A stretch of DNA of 7,038 nt from Deltaproteobacteria bacterium. Its GTDB lineage: Bacteria; Desulfobacterota; Desulfobacteria; Desulfobacterales; Desulfosalsimonadaceae. How positions within the stretch are numbered: the first letter of the stretch is position 1; each line of letters starts with the position of its first letter. The position numbers and the translations under genes were made by a program. The DNA lies in contig JAJRPH010000011.1 of assembly GCA_024280875.1 (NCBI GenBank), positions 1 through 7,038 on the forward strand. The letters run 5' to 3'. Below, one piece after another: positions 1-5,666 of this stretch. Below the pieces are notes generated by a model. That model did no database searches. It was not told the DNA's origin and saw nothing but the letters and a program-made list of their open reading frames with translations.

Positions 1-207
1 AATCAAAAATAAAACAATCGCTGTAAAATAAATAGAAAAACTATTTTCCAAAATTGCAACTTGACCGGGGTTTATATTTTTAACATATTGATATTTTTCA
101 TAAGTTAACCGGACAGCAATGATCAAAGTTACTGATAATAAATCAAATAATCTTTGATAGTCCCGTAAAAAGTTAGATTTCGACGGCAAAGTATAAAAGT
201 TCACCAA
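1..207 (-). CDS. Possible 5' part of a membrane protein gene running off the left edge (uncertain)
   Basis: On the minus strand a frame stays open for 69 codons, from just after a TGA at 210-208 to the window edge, in very AT-rich DNA where stops are frequent. The translation reads like protein: a polar start, then LRDYQRLFDLL, a short hydrophobic stretch (LLSVTLIIAV, about residues 23-32), a charged loop with EKYQYVKNINPGQ, and a second hydrophobic stretch (SIYFTAIVLFLI) at the edge. There is no ATG in frame; only GTG or TTG codons could start it, none with a clear ribosome binding site, and the first third overlaps the palindromic element at 154-322. The R-D-Y-x-R-L-F-D opening followed by a membrane segment faintly recalls the N-terminus of polyprenyl glycosylphosphotransferases, but that is a guess. 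It may instead be a gene whose 5' end was replaced by the repeat, or chance. Confidence 0.25.
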   Translation of the reverse strand, partial: MVNFYTLPSKSNFLRDYQRLFDLLSVTLIIAVRLTYEKYQYVKNINPGQVAILENSFSIYFTAIVLFLI

Positions 208-322
208 TCACATAAAATTGGCAAGGCGCGCAAATCCTGAGTGATGATTTGTACTTAGCGTACCATGAAGCAGTGAAGGATGCAGCGCAACACAGAATTT
301 GGGCTTTTTACGAAGCCGTCAA
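154..322. repeat. Imperfect palindromic repeat-like element (MITE/REP-like)
   Basis: The left end TTGATAGTCCCGTAAAAAG (154-172) is inverted at the right end, CTTTTTACGAAGCCGTCAA (304-322), with CGTAAAAAG/CTTTTTACG perfect. A second left arm at 182-199 (GACGGC...TAAAAG) pairs even better with the right end (GCCGTC at 315-320). Inside, nested arms share one centre near 257: AAATT (215-219) with AATTT (296-300), ATCC (234-237) with GGAT (278-281), and GTAC (251-254) with GTAC (260-263) around a TTAGC loop. The block therefore forms one long imperfect hairpin with a duplicated left arm and no coding signal. From memory, blocks with this layout, including GGATGCAGCGCAACRCAGAA and CTTTTTACGA close to the right end, recur between genes in Desulfobacterales genomes. 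I cannot confirm that here. Only one copy is in the window. Confidence 0.5.
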
Positions 323-404
323 TCTTAAGCAGCATAAAAGCAATCCGGCGTTTATTTTTTTACTATGTTTCACTCGTTATGATTGATGTTTTTAACAATC
401 GCTT

Positions 405-410
405 AAAAGG
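405..410 (+). promoter_or_regulatory. Ribosome binding site that sets the start of the receiver-PAS gene
   Basis: AAAAGG lies 7 bases before the ATG at 418. The possible upstream starts at 280 and 379 have no comparable site, and the one at 280 lies inside the palindromic element. This favours 418, where the protein begins with the canonical receiver strand MKVLIVDDD. Confidence 0.5.
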
Positions 411-417
411 TCGCCAA

Positions 418-1554
418 ATGAAAGTACTTATTGTAGACGACGACATATCAAATTTATCCCTGATGGAAGCTTTGCTTCAAAATAACAACTATGAAGTCGT
501 TAAGGCAATAAATGGGGAAAAAGCGCTGGAAACACTAAGATCCGAAAGCATTAATTTGATCATATCCGATATTCTCATGCCGGTGATGGATGGCTATCAC
601 CTGTGTCAGGAATGCAAGGCTGACAATAATTTAAAAAACATCCCCTTTATTTTTTGTTCGGGAACATACACGGACAAAAAAGACGAAAACCTGTCCAAAA
701 AATTCGGGGCCGAAGCTTTCATTACCAAACCGTTTCTTAGCGATCACCTGCTGGCGACCATCTCCCAGGTGATTAAAAACAGCAATAATGGTAAAATAAA
801 TATCCCCAAGTCGCTGAATAAAAATGATAAAGGGGTGTATAAATTATACAGTGAACGCCTCATCAATAAGCTTGAAGAAAAAATGCTGGACCTGGATAAG
901 GAAAAAATGGCTCTTGAAATGGAGATGGCCGAACGCAGAAAAGTTGAAGAACGATTGAGAAAAAGCCGTAATTTCGCGGAAAGCCTTTTCAATGCCGCTC
1001 CGGGCATTGTGCTGATACTGGATACGGAAGGTCGTATCGTCAGGTTTAATCCATATATGGAAATGGTTTCCGGATATTCACTCAAAGATACCCGGGGGCA
1101 ATACTGGGTGGATGTTTTTTCCCCTGAAGAGGGCAGCAAAGACTTTTCCGTCGCATCTTCATCCAACAACAGCCAGGAAATTCAGACGGGAAACACCTCT
1201 TCAATTATCACCAAAACCGGGGAAAAACGGGAAATTATGTGGTTTGATTCCACTTTAAAAGATGAAAACGGTAAAACAGTCGGACTTCTGGCTGTCGGGC
1301 ACGACATTACCCGCCAGGTGAAATTGCAGAAAGAAAAATTCCAAGCTAAAACCCATGAGGCGATCGGAAACTTTTCAGAAGGCTTTGTCAAAGAACTTGA
1401 TGAAATAACCGCTATCATGCTTGAAAACGTTTCCCTGCTTGAAACGGAAACCGACAAAGAAGATAAAAAGATAACCTACTTGCAAGAAATCAAAAAAGCC
1501 GCCCAACGCACAAAAAAATTAACTTCCCGGACCCGTAAAAAACAGGACAGTTAA
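418..1554 (+). CDS. Receiver-PAS signalling protein with a degenerate, ATPase-less kinase tail
   Basis: The protein has 378 residues from the ATG at 418. Residues 1-120 form a CheY-like receiver: acidic pair D7/D8, phospho-acceptor D51 in SDILMPVMDG, S81 in the switch position, and K104 in ITKP. Residues about 142-184 are a charged coiled coil with the ERRKVEERLRKS linker usual before PAS domains. Residues about 185-300 are a PAS domain (FNAAPGIVLILD... ending GHDITRQ). The tail, 305-378, aligns without gaps to the dimerisation segment of NtrB-like hybrid kinases (EAIG..., then the AHDFNN box, ending near the usual FSR motif), but the box reads VKELDE, so the phosphorylated His is Lys325, and no ATPase domain follows. 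It is expected to be a cytoplasmic phosphorylation-responsive or adaptor protein without kinase activity; its partners are unknown. The frame is open back to 280, but the extra 46 residues come from the palindromic element and its flank and look spurious. It converges on the ferritin-like gene 32 bases downstream; I see no clear terminator between them. Confidence 0.85.
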   Translation: MKVLIVDDDISNLSLMEALLQNNNYEVVKAINGEKALETLRSESINLIISDILMPVMDGYHLCQECKADNNLKNIPFIFCSGTYTDKKDENLSKKFGAEAFITKPFLSDHLLATISQVIKNSNNGKINIPKSLNKNDKGVYKLYSERLINKLEEKMLDLDKEKMALEMEMAERRKVEERLRKSRNFAESLFNAAPGIVLILDTEGRIVRFNPYMEMVSGYSLKDTRGQYWVDVFSPEEGSKDFSVASSSNNSQEIQTGNTSSIITKTGEKREIMWFDSTLKDENGKTVGLLAVGHDITRQVKLQKEKFQAKTHEAIGNFSEGFVKELDEITAIMLENVSLLETETDKEDKKITYLQEIKKAAQRTKKLTSRTRKKQDS

Positions 1555-1586
1555 AAAAGGGAAAAAGAAGAAATAATACCATTCGG

Positions 1587-2054
1587 TTATTCGGATTCAG
1601 TGTCTATGAACTCGTTGAGTTTTTTAAGATGTGTTTCTTCTTCTGAAATAATCCGGCAAATTTTCTCCTTTGTGGATTCATCCGGCACAAACGATATCAG
1701 GATGTTGTAAAAAAGTATGGTGTCTTTCTCAAATTCAATAAAAATCCGGATGAGTTCATTGGAATCTTTTATCAGGGAAAAATCCACTTCCTTTAAAGAG
1801 AAAGCCTGGTCTCCAAGATAATCTTGAATCAGCGCTTCATTCATTTCCGCTAAAGACTCATTTTCGTCAAGAATGACGGCAGCTCCTTTTAAAGCTTCAA
1901 ACCATTTCGAGTGAAGCCGTTCCTCTCCCGCCATCCATTCCAGCAACTGCTTCAGGCCAGTGTCGTCTATATGATCAAGGGCGGTCAGATAAACCTGTTC
2001 CCCATTTTTTTCAAGTTGAACGGCCATATCAATAACTTCAGAAAATGCAAACAA
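1587..2054 (-). CDS. Ferritin-like diiron protein (rubrerythrin-related, COG1633 type)
   Basis: This 155-residue protein is all helical in character, with two half-repeats each carrying diiron-ligand patterns. The first half has E15 seven residues before Y22 (LEKNGEQVY) and the ExxH pair E45/H48 (AGEERLH). The second half has E109 seven residues before Y116 (FEKDTILFY) and the ExxH pair E139/H142 (SEEETH). This matches the ferritin-like fold of rubrerythrins, but there is no C-terminal CxxC rubredoxin module, so it is not a complete rubrerythrin. Relatives are cytoplasmic and are linked to peroxide or oxygen handling or iron binding in anaerobes; the actual substrate cannot be told from sequence. 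The start is TTG at 2054, chosen because AAGGAGG lies 5 bases upstream; the next candidate is ATG at codon 10, which would cut into helix A. It is a single gene, divergent from lnt. Confidence 0.85.
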   Translation of the reverse strand: MFAFSEVIDMAVQLEKNGEQVYLTALDHIDDTGLKQLLEWMAGEERLHSKWFEALKGAAVILDENESLAEMNEALIQDYLGDQAFSLKEVDFSLIKDSNELIRIFIEFEKDTILFYNILISFVPDESTKEKICRIISEEETHLKKLNEFIDTESE

Positions 2055-2059
2055 TGATG

Positions 2060-2066
2060 CCTCCTT
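2060..2066 (-). promoter_or_regulatory. Strong Shine-Dalgarno for the TTG-started ferritin-like gene
   Basis: On the minus strand the sequence reads AAGGAGG, then five bases, then TTG at 2054-2052. This near-perfect anti-16S match is the reason for accepting a TTG start over the ATG nine codons later, which would have no comparable site. Confidence 0.7.
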
Positions 2067-2171
2067 AATTTACCTAAACTTAAGTTATCCTCTGCTTAAC
2101 CCGAAACCACTTATCTCTCCCCATTGACTCACATAATATATCGCAAAAATTACAAATTCGCTAAACCTTTT

Positions 2172-2200
2172 TTGACTTTTTGAAAGTTTCTCTTTATTGT
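2172..2200 (+). promoter_or_regulatory. Candidate sigma-70 promoter for lnt
   Basis: TTGACT (2172-2177) is followed by a 17-base spacer and TATTGT (2195-2200). The -35 box matches 5 of 6 consensus bases and the -10 box 4 of 6. Transcription would begin near 2207, about 33 bases before the proposed ATT start of lnt. The surroundings are AT-rich, so chance matches are common. Confidence 0.4.
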
Positions 2201-2225
2201 TGATAAAATTTTTCATTCTGGAAAT

Positions 2226-2230
2226 AAGGA
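2226..2230 (+). promoter_or_regulatory. Ribosome binding site placing the lnt start at ATT 2240
   Basis: AAGGA lies 9 bases before the ATT at 2240. An in-frame TAA at 2225-2227 overlaps this site, so the lnt frame cannot begin further upstream. No ATG or GTG exists in frame between the TAA and the TTG at 2297, and the TTG has no purine-rich site before it. Confidence 0.5.
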
Positions 2231-2239
2231 ATACCTGAT

Positions 2240-4036
2240 ATTAAAAAAGCCTTACTCACACTGCTGTCCGCATGCCTGTGCGTTGTTATCTTCCCGTTGC
2301 CGGGTATCTGGCCCCTGGCCTGGGTAGGATTGGTCCCGCTTTTTTTTGCAATTTCAAACATACGACCCAAACATGCCTTTTTCCTGGGTTGGCTTTTCGG
2401 CGGTGTCCACTCCATCGGTGTGGGATACTGGGTGTTTCATGCCTTGTATTTCAACAGCAGCGCCGGGCTTTTCGTCAGCCTCTTGTTCATGGTCATCGTC
2501 ATCGGCGGTGGAATTGGATTCTATTTCGCAGTATTTTCCTATGGCGCCACCCGATTCATGAAGATGAAAATATCTCCAGCGGCAAAAGCAGTGGCTATTT
2601 CCTGCTTATGGACCGGACTGGAGTTCTGCCGCGCCCATTTTTTTTCAGGGATTCCCTGGTCTTTTCTTGGCCACTCCCAGTATCCCTGGCTCACCATGAT
2701 TCAAATTGCGGATGTCACCGGTGTTTACGGCATTTCATTTCTCATTGTGCTGACTAACATATCTATCTATATGGCTTTTACAAACATTGCGGACAGAAAA
2801 AAGGCGGCAGCGGTTTTATCCCTGCCCATTATCCTCTTTAGTGCCTCCCTGATTTACGGCAGCATCCGCCTTTCACATTTCTCTTTTCCGGAGGTTGAGA
2901 TAAAATCGGAAGTTCAGGCAAAACCAAATGTCCCGACAAAAGTGAATACTGCTTCAGCCTCCGAATCCATTGCTGTTATTCAGATCAGTGTTTCCCAGGA
3001 GGAAAAATGGAACAAGAAGAAATGGAATGATATTTTATCAACTCTGCTTAAATTAAGCAAAAAGGCATTAAAAGACGGGGCCGCCCTGGTTGTCTGGCCG
3101 GAGACCACCGTGCCGTTCTACCTGGAACAACAGATACCGGATTCGGTTAAGCAGCTTTTTCAACAATACCACGCGACCCTGCTAACCGGCGGCCCCAGGT
3201 ATACCGGAACACCCGGGAACTATACGTTTTATAATTCGGCTTTCCAGATCAGCGGCGGCAAAATATTAAATATTTACAATAAAATCCATTTATTACCGTT
3301 TGGTGAATATTTTCCCATGGGATTTATTGATGTGCTGAAACTCAGGTATTCGGCTCCCAGGGAATACTCTTCAGGAAGTGACCCTGTTATTTTCAATGAC
3401 CCAACCGGACGATTCGGCACATTGATCTGCTTTGAAGTGCTGTTCCCGGAACTCACCCGGGCTCTGGTGGCACGCGGTGCTGATTTTATAGTAAATTTAT
3501 CCAATGACGCATGGTTCGGCAGAACCAGTGAGCATTATCAGCATTTTTCCATGGCCGTGTTTCGGGCAGTTGAATACAGAAGACCTATAGTTCGTTCATC
3601 AAATACCGGCATATCCGGATTTATCGATACAACCGGTAAAATTATTAATCAGATTCAACCATTCGACCAGGGCTACCGACTTTACCGGCCGGCATTTACA
3701 AAAGAAATCACTTTTTATTGCAAATACGGGGATCTGTTTACAAAGCTGTGTATATTCTTACTGCTGATCTCTTGCTTTGTTCAGGGCATGCGGGCTTTAA
3801 AATTCCGCCGGAAAACATTGCCCTATGCTGCTATTGTATCTGGCAGTTTGATATGCCTCTCGGGACTGGCGTTTGCGGTGATGTATGTGCTTGAGGCTGT
3901 TGTTGCCAGGTTGGGAGAACCGGACCAGTCTCTGCTGTTCCGGTATCTGCCCATTTCATTCCTGGGGCTGATTGGAATTGTGGTGGGCCTATTCATAGGA
4001 ATTTGGGGCGCAAATCGTTTAAGAACGATTCGTTAA
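2240..4036 (+). CDS. lnt: Apolipoprotein N-acyltransferase (Lnt)
   Basis: Lnt adds the third acyl chain to the N-terminal cysteine of lipoproteins in the inner membrane, using phospholipid as donor, so that Lol can move them to the outer membrane. Numbered from the proposed ATT start (598 residues), the N-terminal third is a bundle of membrane helices (about 3-209) opening with the family pattern FPLPGIWPLAWVGLVPLFF. A periplasmic carbon-nitrogen hydrolase domain follows (about 240-470). The triad is visible: E288 in VVWPET, K348 in NKIHLLPFGEYFP and C397 in LICFE; W257 and E356 also match residues known to matter in E. coli Lnt. The Tyr that follows the catalytic Cys in E. coli is Phe398. 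The protein is longer than E. coli Lnt (512), mostly through three C-terminal membrane segments (about 503-517, 527-556, 569-594) instead of one. A start at TTG 2297 would give 579 residues and break the first helix. It stands alone, without the prfB or corC neighbours often seen. Confidence 0.93.
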   Translation: MKKALLTLLSACLCVVIFPLPGIWPLAWVGLVPLFFAISNIRPKHAFFLGWLFGGVHSIGVGYWVFHALYFNSSAGLFVSLLFMVIVIGGGIGFYFAVFSYGATRFMKMKISPAAKAVAISCLWTGLEFCRAHFFSGIPWSFLGHSQYPWLTMIQIADVTGVYGISFLIVLTNISIYMAFTNIADRKKAAAVLSLPIILFSASLIYGSIRLSHFSFPEVEIKSEVQAKPNVPTKVNTASASESIAVIQISVSQEEKWNKKKWNDILSTLLKLSKKALKDGAALVVWPETTVPFYLEQQIPDSVKQLFQQYHATLLTGGPRYTGTPGNYTFYNSAFQISGGKILNIYNKIHLLPFGEYFPMGFIDVLKLRYSAPREYSSGSDPVIFNDPTGRFGTLICFEVLFPELTRALVARGADFIVNLSNDAWFGRTSEHYQHFSMAVFRAVEYRRPIVRSSNTGISGFIDTTGKIINQIQPFDQGYRLYRPAFTKEITFYCKYGDLFTKLCIFLLLISCFVQGMRALKFRRKTLPYAAIVSGSLICLSGLAFAVMYVLEAVVARLGEPDQSLLFRYLPISFLGLIGIVVGLFIGIWGANRLRTIR

Positions 4037-4153
4037 AGGATAAAATTATATAATGTTGTACACCTGCCATCAGAAGTTGTACAAAAAGGGAAGCCATCCG
4101 GCCCGGCATTTCCCGTATAATCGATTATTGAGATATCATAAAAAAGGGGTAAT

Positions 4154-4195
4154 AAAAAAAGGCGGCTGAGGAATGATCCGTCAGCCGCCTTTTTT
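4154..4195. terminator. Bidirectional intrinsic terminator between lnt and ahcY
   Basis: A perfect 9-base stem, GGCGGCTGA (4161-4169) with TCAGCCGCC (4181-4189), has an 11-base loop. It is preceded by seven A (4154-4160) and followed by six T (4190-4195), so it has a U-tract on both strands. It can end lnt from the left and the sahR-ahcY transcript from the right; ahcY stops at 4218, 23 bases away. Confidence 0.9.
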
Positions 4196-4217
4196 AATCC
4201 AGTATAAGAAGTCTTGA

Positions 4218-5666
4218 TTAATACCTGTAAAGGTCCGGCTTATAAGGGCCTTCCACCGGGATACCCAGATAATCCGCCTGTTCCCGGGTCAATTTTGTCA
4301 TTTTAACGCCAAGCCGACCGAGGTGAAGCCTTGCCACTTCTTCATCCAGTTTTTTCGGCAGCGTATACACCTGCTTTTCATGATTTTTGATTGCCAGCTC
4401 AATCTGGGCAAGTACCTGGTTGGTAAAGCTGTTGCTCATGACAAAACTGGGGTGGCCGGTGGCGCATCCGAGATTGACCAGGCGACCTTCAGCCAGAACA
4501 ATGATCGACCGGCCGGATTTCAATGTCCATTTATCCACCCGGGGTTTGATATTCAGCTTCGTGCAATCCGGTGAATTTTGCAGGTAGGCCATCTCGATTT
4601 CATTGTCAAAATGACCGATATTGCAGACAATAGCCTCATCTTTCATCTGTTCCATATGGGCGCCGGTAATCACATGATAACAACCGGTGGCGGTGACAAA
4701 AATATCGCCGGTTTGAACTGCTTCTTCCATTGTCAACACTTCATAGCCTTCCATGGCAGCCTGCAGGGCGCAGATGGGATCTATTTCCGTAACCACAACA
4801 CGCGCGCCGAAACCGCGCATAGAAGAGGAACAGCCCTTGCCGACATCCCCGTAACCGCATATAACCACGACCTTGCCGGCCAACATGATATCGGTCGCCC
4901 GTTTGATGCCGTCAGCCAGTGATTCCTGGCAGCCATAAAGGTTGTCAAATTTGGATTTGGTCACCGAATCGTTCACGTTGATGGCCGGAAACAGGAGTTC
5001 ATTGTTTTTTGCCAGTTGGTACAGCCGGTGGACACCGGTGGTGGTTTCTTCGGAAACCCCTTTAATCTTTTCAGCCACCTTATGCCAGTGCTGCGGATCT
5101 CTTTCATAGGATACCTTCAGGCGATCCATCAGACACTTTTCGTCCGGGTTGTCATATGTTTTTTCAAGAAGGGACGGGTCTTTTTCCACCTTCACCCCCT
5201 GATGAATAAACAGGGTCGCATCTCCCCCGTCATCAACGATCAGGTCCGGTCCGCTGCCGTCCGGCCAAGTCAGCGCCATTTCAGTGCACCACCAGAAATC
5301 ATCAAGAGTTTCGCCCTTCCAGGCAAAAATAGCTGATGTGCCTTTGTCGGCAATGGCCGCTGCCGCGTGATCCTGGGTTGAGAAAATATTACAGGTGGCC
5401 CACCTAAGATCAGCGCCCAGTTCATATAAAGTGTCGATGAGCATGGCGGTCTGAATTGTCATATGCAGGCTGCCCATTATTTTTAACCCTTTAAGCGGCT
5501 TTTCCTTCCCGTATTTTTCCCGGGTCGCCATCAGGCCAGGCATTTCCCGTTCTGAAAGCTGCATATCCTTCTGCCCTAGTTCCGCCAGTGACATATCCGC
5601 GACCTTATTTTTCAAGGTCAGGTCCAGTTCCTGAAACGCTGTCGCTGTTTCTCCATTATAACTCAT
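4218..5666 (-). CDS. ahcY: Adenosylhomocysteinase (S-adenosylhomocysteine hydrolase)
   Basis: AhcY reversibly splits S-adenosylhomocysteine into adenosine and homocysteine, relieving product inhibition of methyltransferases and feeding homocysteine back to methionine synthesis. The enzyme is a cytoplasmic NAD-dependent homotetramer. The 482 residues are full length for the bacterial form, which carries an insert of about 40 residues (around 150-195) absent from the 432-residue human enzyme. Visible residues: H68 in SLHMT, D146 in VDDGGD, E207 in EETTTG, K237 and D241 around the substrate, C246 in LYGCQES, the Rossmann motif GYGDVGKG (271-278), E294 for the NAD ribose, GHF at 351-353, and the C-terminal KPDLYRY with K476 and Y480 that reaches into the neighbouring subunit's NAD site. 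The ATG shares one base with the sahR stop (TAATG), and GGGG (5675-5678) sits 8 bases before it inside the sahR end. It is the second gene of the sahR-ahcY operon and is presumably induced by SAH. Confidence 0.97.
   Translation of the reverse strand: MSYNGETATAFQELDLTLKNKVADMSLAELGQKDMQLSEREMPGLMATREKYGKEKPLKGLKIMGSLHMTIQTAMLIDTLYELGADLRWATCNIFSTQDHAAAAIADKGTSAIFAWKGETLDDFWWCTEMALTWPDGSGPDLIVDDGGDATLFIHQGVKVEKDPSLLEKTYDNPDEKCLMDRLKVSYERDPQHWHKVAEKIKGVSEETTTGVHRLYQLAKNNELLFPAINVNDSVTKSKFDNLYGCQESLADGIKRATDIMLAGKVVVICGYGDVGKGCSSSMRGFGARVVVTEIDPICALQAAMEGYEVLTMEEAVQTGDIFVTATGCYHVITGAHMEQMKDEAIVCNIGHFDNEIEMAYLQNSPDCTKLNIKPRVDKWTLKSGRSIIVLAEGRLVNLGCATGHPSFVMSNSFTNQVLAQIELAIKNHEKQVYTLPKKLDEEVARLHLGRLGVKMTKLTREQADYLGIPVEGPYKPDLYRY

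Noticed and set aside
744..1169. A 141-codon minus-strand frame opposite the receiver-PAS gene.
   Set aside because: Serine-rich antisense shadow of a clearly coding plus-strand frame, with no domain recognised.
2077..2086. A perfect 10-base palindrome AACTTAAGTT upstream of the ferritin-like gene, considered as an operator.
   Set aside because: It is short, lies in AT-rich DNA where such matches are common, and I see no matching promoter.
2272..2757. A 161-codon plus-strand frame inside lnt with an ATG at 2272.
   Set aside because: It lies wholly within lnt in another frame; the lnt frame has clear family motifs and a conserved catalytic triad, while this one has no recognisable domain and an odd His/Arg/Phe-rich composition.
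4053..4169. A short plus-strand frame of 38 codons (MLYTCHQKLYKK...) between lnt and the terminator.
   Set aside because: Its stop lies inside the terminator stem, the possible AAAGGA site is about 12 bases away, and there is no promoter of its own. Chance is the simplest explanation.
4323..5336. Several plus-strand frames of 66-114 codons opposite ahcY.
   Set aside because: All are antisense to a highly conserved gene and have no family features.
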